Source of the DNA: Shewanella sp. UCD-KL12
GTDB taxonomy: Bacteria > Pseudomonadota > Gammaproteobacteria > Enterobacterales > Shewanellaceae
Assembly: GCF_001957125.1 (NCBI RefSeq)
Contig: NZ_MPHJ01000022.1
Coordinates: 1 to 61,089, forward strand
Reading direction: 5' to 3'
DNA: 61,089 bases
The notes under the pieces are model-generated. The model was not told the DNA's origin, did no database searches, and worked only from the letters and a program-made list of their open reading frames with translations. Made by a program: the position numbers and the translations under genes. This document shows, in pieces, positions 44,044 to 52,268 of the stretch. Position 1 is the stretch's first letter. Each line of letters opens with the position of its first letter.

Positions 44044-44523
44044 ATGAAAAGTGAGGAGGTAGATAAGCAAGCATCAGCGCCGGTTTCTCAAGAGACTGAA
44101 GAGGTTAGCCTAGATTTCCCCACGCCTATAAGACAAGATCCCGTGATTGAAAAACTGCTAAAAAAACTCCCCCCCTCCTTAGCAGGCAGTTACTCAGATG
44201 AACAACTTCAAGGCATGCGAGTCGCCCTAGGCGATCGCACTTGGGGCACGCACTTTATCGATAGTCGAGGCACCTTTGCTTTTCCATTTGTCCCTTGGCG
44301 CTTCTATTATGTCTTCTTGCTCGGTAAGAACCGCAGAGCCTATACCCGCCGAGAAAAGCATGCCTCAATGCTAATGTTTATCGGCTTGGTCTTAAGCTTT
44401 ATCTTGATCAGCGTATTACTTGGCATACTCACACTCTATATTCTAAAGTCTGCACTTGGCATCGACCTGCTCGAAGGCACATCTTTAGGCGTTTGGGACT
44501 GGGTTCGCGAACTATTTGATTGA
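44044..44523 (+). CDS. Conserved hypothetical membrane protein, one helix
   Basis: The 159-residue protein has an acidic disordered N-terminus (1-45), a soluble block with LPPSLAGSYSDEQLQGMR, GDRTWGTHFIDSRG and FPFVPWRFYYVFLLGKNRR, and one strong membrane helix near 108-134. The Trp/Phe/Tyr-rich stretch before the helix suggests a membrane-surface domain. No family recognised. Single gene between the divergent tricorn gene and the convergent anti-sigma gene. Confidence 0.65.
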   Translation: MKSEEVDKQASAPVSQETEEVSLDFPTPIRQDPVIEKLLKKLPPSLAGSYSDEQLQGMRVALGDRTWGTHFIDSRGTFAFPFVPWRFYYVFLLGKNRRAYTRREKHASMLMFIGLVLSFILISVLLGILTLYILKSALGIDLLEGTSLGVWDWVRELFD

Positions 44524-44594
44524 TAAACACAGATGCAGCCTACGTGTCTAACTAAAGAGGCATATGTCATTCGCAACATACGCCTCCTTTCCCC

Positions 44595-45398
44595 TTAATC
44601 CTGTTCTGTCTTGGCTTTTAACTCCTTCCAACGCTGATGCTCCGGATGGTCCACTTGATTAAGCTGAGGGTATTGCTTGGTTATCTTGATGATAAGCTTC
44701 TCAGCTTCTGCAAATTGCTCAGTGTCTATTAAGCGCGCAAGGTGATTCAACATCTGCTTCGCACTCACTACGGCTTCATGCTGTGGCATTAACTCAACGC
44801 TTGGCGCATCAACTCCTTTTGTTGCACTTCCATCGAACTGATAGGACTGACCAGCCTGCTTCAGACTTGGCTCAACTCCACGCTCGAGCTCTGCAGGTGA
44901 AGACGACATCGCCCTAGGCATCATCTGTACTTGATTAACTTCTTGGCTCGCAGCTTGATTCGAATCAGTGGCCTTAGAAGGCACTCTATCACTCTGTACA
45001 CTAACGCCTTCTGCAGCTGAAACAGGCTCATTCATCTGCATCATCATGGGCATAGCATCATCGGATAAGATCTCTTGCGGGCTTTGCGGATTCAACATGA
45101 TGACAGTCACCACCAGCATCACAGAAGCAGCTGACGAGAGTACCCAGCGATTTTTACGCCAAAAGCTGTTTTCGACCCGAATAACCTTATCAGCACTTTT
45201 ATCAGTCTCTAAAGTGTTATCTTGTTGGTTAGCCACAGAGGGGCCGTTTTCGGCGCAGTTCTCTTTCGCCAACTTAATGATGGCATCATCAAGCTCTTGA
45301 CTTGGTAGCTCCTGCTCTTGCAGTTGATACCAGGTCTGTAGATCACTGTCGAACTCTTCATTGAGTTTGTTAACGGCCTTATTTTTACTATCTTTCAT
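44595..45398 (-). CDS. Membrane anti-sigma-factor-like protein
   Basis: The 267-residue protein has a cytoplasmic N-terminus (1-78), one membrane helix (about 84-102, AASVMLVVTVIML) and a periplasmic part rich in Gln, Ser and Met, ending in a helical segment (LARLIDTEQFAEAEKLIIKI) that may be a short repeat. No zinc ZAS motif (HxxxCxxC) is visible, so it is an atypical anti-sigma factor. The call rests on the topology and on the overlap of its start with the end of the sigma gene by eleven bases. AGGAGGT is six bases before the start. Confidence 0.75.
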   Translation of the reverse strand: MKDSKNKAVNKLNEEFDSDLQTWYQLQEQELPSQELDDAIIKLAKENCAENGPSVANQQDNTLETDKSADKVIRVENSFWRKNRWVLSSAASVMLVVTVIMLNPQSPQEILSDDAMPMMMQMNEPVSAAEGVSVQSDRVPSKATDSNQAASQEVNQVQMMPRAMSSSPAELERGVEPSLKQAGQSYQFDGSATKGVDAPSVELMPQHEAVVSAKQMLNHLARLIDTEQFAEAEKLIIKITKQYPQLNQVDHPEHQRWKELKAKTEQD

Positions 45399-46014
45399 CT
45401 TGCACCTCCTGCCACTTGTTCATCACACAGGATTTGAGCCCTTGATTAGCATAACGAATGCGGCTTTTGGTGGCTTCGAGTGTCACGCCAACGATCTCAG
45501 CAATAGCCCCAGCAGTGAACCCAGCTTCCATATTAAGCAGTAACGCCTCTTTCTGTACTGTCGGCAACAAGGCTATGCATCGCTTTAGCAAGTTCGCTTT
45601 GACACTGTCTTCCATCACTTTATCAGGTGAAAACTCATCACTAGGTAAAAAATTGTCACTATCTACTGCATCGCTGTCTTGCTCATTACCAAATTTTTCG
45701 CTAAATAGATCGACCGGTTTAACGGCTCTTACATGATCGATAAGCAAGTTGTGAGCAATCCGGTAGAGCCAAGTCGTAAACTTGGCCGTAGACTCGTAAC
45801 TTGATGCGGCTTTTATGACTCTGCCCCAAGTCTCCTGATAGAGGTCTTCAGCAAGTTGAAGATCACCTATTTGACGAACGAAGTATCGGTATAGTCCACC
45901 TTTATGCTTTTGGTACAGAGATTCAAACGCCCTGCTATCCCCTCTGGCATAACAGAGCATCAGACGTTGATCCTCTTCAGCCTCAATACTCTCTTTCCCT
46001 AACGGTTCAGCCAC
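45388..46014 (-). CDS. ECF-type RNA polymerase sigma factor
   Basis: From GTG 46014 the product has 208 residues. Region 2 starts near residue 20 (MLCYARGDSRAFESLYQKHKG) (read LMLCYARGDSRAFESLY), with the -10-binding DLYQETWGRVIKAA and FTTWLYRIAHNLLIDHVR motifs; region 4 lies at about 140-200 with LPTVQKEALLLNMEAGFTAGAIAEI (helix-turn-helix) and ATKSRIRYA. The frame is open to ATG 46110, but GTG is preferred: AGGAG stands six bases before it and the length then fits ECF sigma factors. The linker between regions 2 and 4 (about 37 acidic residues) is longer than usual. It is downstream of a VWA lipoprotein and overlaps its likely anti-sigma factor. Confidence 0.88.
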   Translation of the reverse strand: MAEPLGKESIEAEEDQRLMLCYARGDSRAFESLYQKHKGGLYRYFVRQIGDLQLAEDLYQETWGRVIKAASSYESTAKFTTWLYRIAHNLLIDHVRAVKPVDLFSEKFGNEQDSDAVDSDNFLPSDEFSPDKVMEDSVKANLLKRCIALLPTVQKEALLLNMEAGFTAGAIAEIVGVTLEATKSRIRYANQGLKSCVMNKWQEVQDER

Positions 46015-46102
46015 ACATCTCTCCTGCTTCTTTCTGCTTTCCCTTAATCCAATCAGTACAACAGGTGCCCTGTCAGTCAAGGAGAAAGAGGTTATCGGTA
46101 GA

Positions 46103-48205
46103 CTACTCATTGAAAGTTTGCACGCCCTGAACCCCTTTGTCTATCTCAAGCTGGCTTTGTGGCGACTTTATGTGTGGTGCGATGTATTTAGCAGGTTTGC
46201 TTGACTCAAGATTAATCTGGCTATGAGCTTTAGACTGAGCAAACGGCTTAACACTTGGTTTATGGATAGGAAAAGAGTTAACCTTCATCTCCACCACAGG
46301 AGAAATGAGTTTGTCGCTTCGTACGTTGCCCTGCTGTGAAACACCTTGCTCTTGCTTGGCCAACATCTCAGCGGTTTTCGCTAGCTGAATAAACTCATGA
46401 CGATATCCAAACTCATCAGGGCCTAATGCTGATTGCGCGATGTCGATGACCTTGGCATAGTCTAAATCATGGGTGTAATGACTGTGATTTAACAGCTGGC
46501 CAAGGCCCGCGACTGCTGCTGAAAACCTATAGTCATCACTGGCTTGAGCGAAGCTGTTAACCGATGATTTCTGGGTTATTGGCTTAGATATTAATCGGCT
46601 TGCCTCTTCACCTAAGGGCTTATATCTCAGCTTAACAAAGGCTATCTCTTCTCGGCTGTACTTTTCCCTACCCGTGGTTTTATCCAAACCATACCTAAGG
46701 GCATCATTAGCCTGATTGGGGCTATCGACATAACTGAGTTCATATAAGGCCGTTACGGTATGGCCCGCACCAATTTCGCCAGCATCAACTTTGTCATTAT
46801 TAAAGTCTTCACGATTAAGCGCTCGATTTTCATAGCCTATTAAGCGGTACTCTGACACTAAGGCCGGATTAAATTCGACCTGCACTTTGACATCTTTGGC
46901 AATCGTCATCAGGGTTGAACTTAACTCATCAACCAATACTTTTCGGGCTTCATTAAGTGTATCTATGTAAGCGTAATGACCATTACCTTTATCAGCGAGT
47001 TGCTCCATCAGGTGATCATTGTAGTTCCCCTGACCAAAGCCTAATGTCGTTAACGCGATACCTTTATCACGCTTTGCTTCTATGAGTGATATCAGCGATT
47101 CATGGTGAGTAATACCTAAGTTAAAATCACCATCGGTTGCCAGGATAACTCGATTAACACCACCCTCTATAAAGTGCTGTTCTGCTAGCTGATAGGCCTT
47201 TTTTATCCCTGCGCTTCCATTAGTTGAACCTTGCGCCTTTAACTCATCTAAAGCTTGTGAGATCCTTTGAAAGTCATTACCTTTGCATCCATCTAATACG
47301 ACTCCTGACGCCCCGGCATAGACGACGATTGAGATACTATCTTGCTCACTGAGTTGCTGAGATAGCATCTTTAATGAAGTTTTTAGCAAAGGTAATTTAT
47401 CTTTTGAGGCCATAGAGCCCGACACATCAAGTAGAAAGACCAAGTTACTCGGACCGATTTGAGACTTATCTAATTCAAAGCCCTTAAGCCCGATTTTAAG
47501 TAACATTTTATCGGCATTATAAGGTGAGGCAGCCAGCTCAGTATGAAGGCTAAATGCGTGTTCATTGATTGGCGATACTGAATATTGATAATCAAAATAG
47601 TTAATCATCTCCTCAACTCTCAGTGTGCCTTGCTGAGGTAAACGCCCTTGATTTATCCAGCGTCTCAATGTCGAATAACTACCGGTATCGGTATCGATGG
47701 AGAAAGTCGACACAGGAATTTCACCAGCAACCATGATGCCATTGGCGACTTGACGCTCAAAGTTATCTCGAGCTACGGCTTCATATCCATGCGGCTCTCT
47801 AGGCATACTCATCTGGCCCATTGCATGAGTAGGGCTCAAAGCCTTCATTTTTTGCACCTGCGCAGCAACCGGTTTACCTGCAGCGTAAACATCAGCTGAC
47901 TTTCCCTCAGATAACTCATGTTGCGATCTTAAGGCGGGCATTAGATTATCATCTTGAGCTTGTACTTCATGAGATGCAGTAACTTGAAAGCGCTGCACAG
48001 GCTTACTTTCCAGTTCGGCTTGGTGAGCTTTCTGAACTTGCTCAGGCACTGGCTCAGATTTTACCGTTTTATCTTCTGTTTGCTGACCATTACAAGCCGA
48101 CAAGGCGAGAAACAGCGACACTGAGATAAGCGACAATCGATAACGTCTATTCACTTGTTGGCTAGCGTGAAGAGTATTAATGGAGCAGGTATTTGGCTTG
48201 TTCAT
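46103..48205 (-). CDS. VWA-domain lipoprotein, YfbK family (DUF3520)
   Basis: The 700-residue protein has a lipoprotein signal (SLFLALSACNG, Cys near 38), a Gln/Pro-rich linker, the von Willebrand A N-terminal domain (about 155-235, EIPVSTFSIDTDTGSYS), the VWA domain with MIDAS motif DVSGSMAS near 259 and later Thr and Asp (LATDGDFNLG), and the DUF3520 C-terminal domain (about 445-640). It is anchored in the envelope and probably mediates metal-dependent protein contacts. It lies 88 bases upstream of the sigma gene, so the trio VWA, ECF sigma and anti-sigma may be one unit; AAGGGGAAG precedes the start. Confidence 0.9.
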   Translation of the reverse strand: MNKPNTCSINTLHASQQVNRRYRLSLISVSLFLALSACNGQQTEDKTVKSEPVPEQVQKAHQAELESKPVQRFQVTASHEVQAQDDNLMPALRSQHELSEGKSADVYAAGKPVAAQVQKMKALSPTHAMGQMSMPREPHGYEAVARDNFERQVANGIMVAGEIPVSTFSIDTDTGSYSTLRRWINQGRLPQQGTLRVEEMINYFDYQYSVSPINEHAFSLHTELAASPYNADKMLLKIGLKGFELDKSQIGPSNLVFLLDVSGSMASKDKLPLLKTSLKMLSQQLSEQDSISIVVYAGASGVVLDGCKGNDFQRISQALDELKAQGSTNGSAGIKKAYQLAEQHFIEGGVNRVILATDGDFNLGITHHESLISLIEAKRDKGIALTTLGFGQGNYNDHLMEQLADKGNGHYAYIDTLNEARKVLVDELSSTLMTIAKDVKVQVEFNPALVSEYRLIGYENRALNREDFNNDKVDAGEIGAGHTVTALYELSYVDSPNQANDALRYGLDKTTGREKYSREEIAFVKLRYKPLGEEASRLISKPITQKSSVNSFAQASDDYRFSAAVAGLGQLLNHSHYTHDLDYAKVIDIAQSALGPDEFGYRHEFIQLAKTAEMLAKQEQGVSQQGNVRSDKLISPVVEMKVNSFPIHKPSVKPFAQSKAHSQINLESSKPAKYIAPHIKSPQSQLEIDKGVQGVQTFNE

Positions 48206-48286
48206 GAACTTCCCCTTTCATCTGTTGTTTCTCTTATTAACGAGAACAGATGTAAAAAGGGTTACGTTTTTACAGTGACGCAGATA

Positions 48287-49129
48287 TTACTGAGTAAACA
48301 ATGAGTCTAACTTTGGTTTTAAGAGCTCAGCCTCGGTAACTCCAAAATGGTTAATGTGCATATCAATGTAGGCTTGACTGACCCCAGGCTTAGTAAAACT
48401 TGAATTTATCGCATCAATAATAGCGCCCCCTTTGATGGTTTTTGAGCAAGCAATATAGCCTAACATTAACTCAGAAATGTCCGTGATGGGCAGAGCGATA
48501 ACCCGCTCGTCAATACCTTCATCTTGCAGATAACCTTCAATTGAAAGCGTGTACTCAAGAATTCCGTCCAACCTTCCTGCCAGCAGCATATCGACTAACT
48601 TATCAGAGGAATCGATGCCACCTCGGGTAAAAATATGCTTAGCGTATTTTTCAATTTGAGCATCTAACTCAACCCCATAGGTTCGAGATTTAACCACGCC
48701 TAACTTTAATGCGGGGTTATGCTCAAGCTGCTGAAATGAAAATGGTGATTTAAATCGACTTTCATTGCGAGCAAGGGTTATCAACCTGATCGGAGGAAAA
48801 ACAGATAATGGATATTGGCTATATTCGGCGATATCAAGCCTATCTGCAGTTTTCAGCTTATTCATCACACATGCATTATCTAGACGAATCAGCTCAGCCC
48901 AAGAGCGGCTCATACTCACCTGCTGATAACCAACCGATAGCTTAATGGGACTTTCAACACGGAGCATATTCCAAATACTAATGATTAAATTGTCTTCACC
49001 ATCAATTGAACCGCTATAGGTTTCATTTTCACCTAAAATGATCATCTCTAATGTCTTATCTTTAGCTATCGCTGACAATGAAATGATTACACCCAAAATC
49101 AAGACTAAGATAATACTGACTGCTCTCAT
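48287..49129 (-). CDS. Periplasmic substrate-binding-protein-like protein (SBP_bac_3 type)
   Basis: The 280-residue product has a signal peptide (cleavage after SLSAIA, near residue 22) and the fold pattern of family 3 solute-binding proteins: an N-lobe strand EMIILGENETYSGSIDGEDN, an SRSWAELIRLDNACVMNKLKTADR stretch (split at DNACV), the crossover near LKLGVVKSRTYGVEL, and MLLAGRLDGILEYTLSIEG. No transporter gene is adjacent, a common state in Shewanella for orphans that may sense rather than transport. GGAGGAG precedes the start. Confidence 0.75.
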   Translation of the reverse strand: MRAVSIILVLILGVIISLSAIAKDKTLEMIILGENETYSGSIDGEDNLIISIWNMLRVESPIKLSVGYQQVSMSRSWAELIRLDNACVMNKLKTADRLDIAEYSQYPLSVFPPIRLITLARNESRFKSPFSFQQLEHNPALKLGVVKSRTYGVELDAQIEKYAKHIFTRGGIDSSDKLVDMLLAGRLDGILEYTLSIEGYLQDEGIDERVIALPITDISELMLGYIACSKTIKGGAIIDAINSSFTKPGVSQAYIDMHINHFGVTEAELLKPKLDSLFTQ

Positions 49130-49290
49130 TGACTCCTCCTACACAGACAAGAGTGCTTGTTGATTTATTGCTGACAGCCCCTCCCTTAACCAGTTAAGTA
49201 TGGCTCAAAAGTAGTAAATCCACCTTTTGATGGAGTGCGTATATACAGAGGCCGAAAATGCGCCTAATTAAGAGAAAATAGCGTTCTCTC

Positions 49291-49306
49291 AAGCAAACGG
49301 TACATT
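49291..49306. promoter_or_regulatory. Probable PurR box upstream of purEK
   Basis: AAGCAAACGGTACATT fits the PurR consensus ANGCAANCGNTTNCNT at 9 of the 11 defined positions. It lies about 100 bases before the purE start, in keeping with purine repression of this operon in gammaproteobacteria. Confidence 0.5.
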
Positions 49307-49405
49307 TGTTAGCAAAGCTTCGAATAACAGACTTCTATGTGTATAATCGGGCGCAAATTTCGAGTATGTCATGTTTATTTAAGCTCACCCTTAGAAGGAG
49401 TATGT

Positions 49406-49888
49406 ATGAAAGTTGGTATCATTATGGGTTCCAAATCTGACTGGCCGACCATGGAACATGCGGCAACAATGTTAGATACATTTGGTATCGCCTATGAGAC
49501 CCGAGTTGTTTCTGCCCACAGAACACCTCATCTGCTAGCCGAATACGCTTCAACAGCTGCAGAACGTGGTATTAACGTCATTATCGCTGGTGCTGGCGGC
49601 GCGGCGCATCTACCGGGAATGGTTGCAGCATACACTAGCTTGCCTGTACTCGGCGTGCCGGTAAAATCTAAAGCCCTTAATGGTATTGATTCATTACTCT
49701 CAATCTGCCAAATGCCGAAAGGTGTTGCAGTAGGCACTTTAGCTATCGGTGACGCAGGCGCTGCCAATGCAGGCTTATTAGCCGCTCAAATATTGGGCTC
49801 TCAGCAACCTGAGATTTTTGAGAAGATTGAGGCTTTTCGTCAGCAGCAAACCAACACAATATTAGCTAACCCAGATCCTGCGATTTAA
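49406..49888 (+). CDS. purE: N5-carboxyaminoimidazole ribonucleotide mutase
   Basis: PurE converts N5-CAIR to CAIR in purine synthesis, in the cytoplasm. The 160 residues have MGSKSDWPTME, SAHRTPHLLAEYA (catalytic His), AGAGGAAHLPGMVAAYT and GVPVKSKALNGIDSLLSI motifs, as in class I PurE. The frame is open to 49337, but ATG 49406 has AAGGAG five bases before it and matches the known N-terminus. It is followed one base later by purK. Confidence 0.97.
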   Translation: MKVGIIMGSKSDWPTMEHAATMLDTFGIAYETRVVSAHRTPHLLAEYASTAAERGINVIIAGAGGAAHLPGMVAAYTSLPVLGVPVKSKALNGIDSLLSICQMPKGVAVGTLAIGDAGAANAGLLAAQILGSQQPEIFEKIEAFRQQQTNTILANPDPAI

Positions 49889-49889
49889 T

Positions 49890-51038
49890 ATGAACATATT
49901 AGTTTTAGGTGCTGGGCAACTAGCACGTATGATGAGCTTAGAAGGTGCGCCGCTAAATTTGAATGTGCGCGCCTATGATGTTGGCTCCAAGAAAATAATT
50001 CATCCTCTTACCCTCGAGGACTTTAACCAAACTCTAGAGCAGGCCATCTCACTCGTTGATGTGATCACCTCAGAGTTCGAGCATATCCCCGACGATGTAT
50101 TGACCTTGTGCTGCCAAAGTGGAAAGTTCTACCCAGGTAAAGCCGCAATTAAAACTGGCGGCGATCGCAGTATTGAAAAAGCCCTTCTCGATACAACGGG
50201 TGTGCCTTCTGCTCCCTATAAATTGATCACCGAAAAACAACACCTGTTAGATGCTGTCCCCTTGTTAGGCTTACCTCTGGTAATCAAAACGTGCCAAGCG
50301 GGTTATGATGGTAAAGGACAGTGGCGTTTAAAATCATTAGAACAACTTGATTCTGTTTGGGATGAAATGGCTGGTTTTATTGCTAGCGGTACACAAACCC
50401 TCCCACACACCATTATTGCTGAGAAGATGATCCCCTTTGATCGTGAAGTCTCTGTGATTGGCGTGAGGGATAAAAGTGGTAATGTAAAAACTTACCCTGT
50501 CACTGAAAACCAGCATACCAATGGCGTATTAACTTTATCGTTAGCGGCAGCAATGGATGATAATATCCAGCAACAAGCGATAGATGCATTTAATAAGCTT
50601 GCAGCCTCTATGGATTACGTCGGTGTATTAGCCATTGAGTTTTTTGAGGTAGCGGGGACCTTAATGGTTAATGAGATCGCACCTAGAGTACATAACTCAG
50701 GTCACTGGACTCAGCAAGGTACCGCATGCAGCCAGTTTGAAAACCATCTGCGTGCAGTTTCAGGATTACCTATGGGTGATACTGGTATTCAAAAGCCTAG
50801 TGTGATGATCAATGTATTAGGTCAAGCTTCAATCTCAACACAAGTACTCGAGATTGCAGATGTTAAGAGCCATTGGTACGGTAAAGAGCAAAAGGTTGGC
50901 CGAAAAATGGGCCACATCAATGTCTCTGCTGAAAACAATCTAGCACTGGGTAAGAAATTAGCGCAACTGGCAGATATACTGCCAGAGCATGATTACCCCG
51001 GCGTACGTTCAATGGCAGAACGATTGTTACAGAGTTAA
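49890..51038 (+). CDS. purK: 5-(carboxyamino)imidazole ribonucleotide synthase
   Basis: PurK makes N5-CAIR from AIR, ATP and bicarbonate. The 382-residue ATP-grasp enzyme starts MNILVLGAGQLARMM, has the KTCQAGYDGKGQW nucleotide loop near 130, the metal-binding EFFEVAGTLMVNEIAPRVHNSGHWT (split at MVNEIAPRVHNSGH), and CSQFENHLRA after it. Length is somewhat above E. coli PurK (355). It begins one base after purE stops and ends at a strong terminator. Confidence 0.97.
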   Translation: MNILVLGAGQLARMMSLEGAPLNLNVRAYDVGSKKIIHPLTLEDFNQTLEQAISLVDVITSEFEHIPDDVLTLCCQSGKFYPGKAAIKTGGDRSIEKALLDTTGVPSAPYKLITEKQHLLDAVPLLGLPLVIKTCQAGYDGKGQWRLKSLEQLDSVWDEMAGFIASGTQTLPHTIIAEKMIPFDREVSVIGVRDKSGNVKTYPVTENQHTNGVLTLSLAAAMDDNIQQQAIDAFNKLAASMDYVGVLAIEFFEVAGTLMVNEIAPRVHNSGHWTQQGTACSQFENHLRAVSGLPMGDTGIQKPSVMINVLGQASISTQVLEIADVKSHWYGKEQKVGRKMGHINVSAENNLALGKKLAQLADILPEHDYPGVRSMAERLLQS

Positions 51039-51055
51039 CGCTAAACAATTGATAT

Positions 51056-51093
51056 AGCCGAGTTCATACCTAAGGTGTAACTCGGCTTTTTTA
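51056..51093 (+). terminator. Intrinsic terminator of purEK
   Basis: AGCCGAGTT (51056-51064) pairs with AACTCGGCT (51079-51087), followed by six T, 17 bases past the stop. Confidence 0.88.
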
Positions 51094-51106
51094 TGTCTAG
51101 ACAGTT

Positions 51107-51724
51107 TTAACCGAAAAACAAACGCCAAAGCCAGGAGGAGTCAAGATCTTCTTTGCAACCTCTATATTGCGCTGCATATCGTTTAGAACGTGAGTCGACT
51201 CTATCGGCAACTTTAATTAGCCAAGCTTTTTGGTTGTAGGTTTTACGCTTATAGCCCCCCCAACCTTCATGGTAATTAAGGTATTGATTCCTAGCATCCC
51301 ACTTTGACACACCATTTATCTTATGGGTTTTATAGATAAACCAGCCCATAAAATCCATCGCATCATCAAAGTTGCTTCGGCTCGACCAGGAGTTACCTGT
51401 TTCGCGAACGTAATCATCCCAGGTCATGGTTTTTGCTTGAGCATAGCCATAAGCATCACTGGCTCTACCTATAGGGATAAAACCAAGAAAATACTCCATA
51501 GGTGGCGCCGCATTGTGCTTAAAGGAGCTCTCTTGATACATCATAGCCAAAGGGACATGCACTGGCACGCCCCACTTCTCTTGCGTTTTTTGAGCTGCAC
51601 TGTACCAAGAGCGGTTCTCTTGATAGATCGAACATAAGTTTTCAGGATCTTTTGGGGGAGGAGTTGCACAGCCAGTTAATACGAGTGCGATCACTGCCGC
51701 ACAAAGAAGGGAATACCATTTCAT
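51107..51724 (-). CDS. Lipoprotein with transglycosylase SLT domain
   Basis: From ATG 51724 the product has 205 residues with a lipoprotein signal (IALVLTGCATPP, Cys near 19). The lysozyme-like part has MMYQESSFKHNAAPP with the catalytic Glu near 66, SDAYGYAQAKTMTWDDY (the GxAQ motif of SLT domains) and YLNYHEGWGGYKRKTY. It should cut peptidoglycan at the outer-membrane side. The frame is open to 51802, but the signal would then be too long. Confidence 0.85.
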   Translation of the reverse strand: MKWYSLLCAAVIALVLTGCATPPPKDPENLCSIYQENRSWYSAAQKTQEKWGVPVHVPLAMMYQESSFKHNAAPPMEYFLGFIPIGRASDAYGYAQAKTMTWDDYVRETGNSWSSRSNFDDAMDFMGWFIYKTHKINGVSKWDARNQYLNYHEGWGGYKRKTYNQKAWLIKVADRVDSRSKRYAAQYRGCKEDLDSSWLWRLFFG

Positions 51725-51857
51725 AAATACAGATACCATCTGGTTAATATCAATAACAAAAAAGAGCGACTCAAGTGTCACACTCTTGAGTAAAAGAAGC
51801 AATTCCCCGATGCAATATCTGCTGATTATTAACGACTCGCTGTTATTTTTTTACCTC

Positions 51858-52268
51858 TCATTCACACTCTGTTGGCTCTTCAAGCCAGATCATAGGTTGC
51901 CAGAAGCCATCATCATTGCCACGGTATCGTTTATCGGTATTAAATTTTGCCGCAAAGTGATATCGACGATTTGCTTCAACCTTAACCAACAACTCCTTGG
52001 GTGTACGGGCTGCAAGTTTGACTTTTAAAGAGGGCGCACTGATTAACTCAGCAAATGTAAACCTGTATTCACCAGGTGAGAGTTGATAGTTAGGCTTAGA
52101 GATCACTGGCTTACCATCAAGATGGGTCACCACAGCACGATAAAGGTCATCTTGCTGATCAGGCTCTAGATAACCAGACACGAAACCACACTCAAGGCCT
52201 TTGTCAGGCTGTGAAGCACAGCCTGACAGCAAGATAAGTAGCGCTAAAGCTAACTTAGCTCGCAGCAT
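51858..52268 (-). CDS. Small lipoprotein, overlapping the end of gshA
   Basis: From ATG 52268 the product has 136 residues with a lipoprotein signal (LALLILLSGCAS). The mature part has two cysteines (LECGFV near 29 and TECE at the C-terminus) that may pair, and beta-type segments YQLSPGEYRFTFAEL and VEANRRYHFAAKF reminiscent of a transthyretin-like or PEGA-like fold. Its start lies within the last codons of gshA (14-base overlap), so translation is coupled. ATGs at 52280 and 52295 are alternatives. Function unknown; link to glutathione is not implied by the sequence. Confidence 0.7.
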   Translation of the reverse strand: MLRAKLALALLILLSGCASQPDKGLECGFVSGYLEPDQQDDLYRAVVTHLDGKPVISKPNYQLSPGEYRFTFAELISAPSLKVKLAARTPKELLVKVEANRRYHFAAKFNTDKRYRGNDDGFWQPMIWLEEPTECE

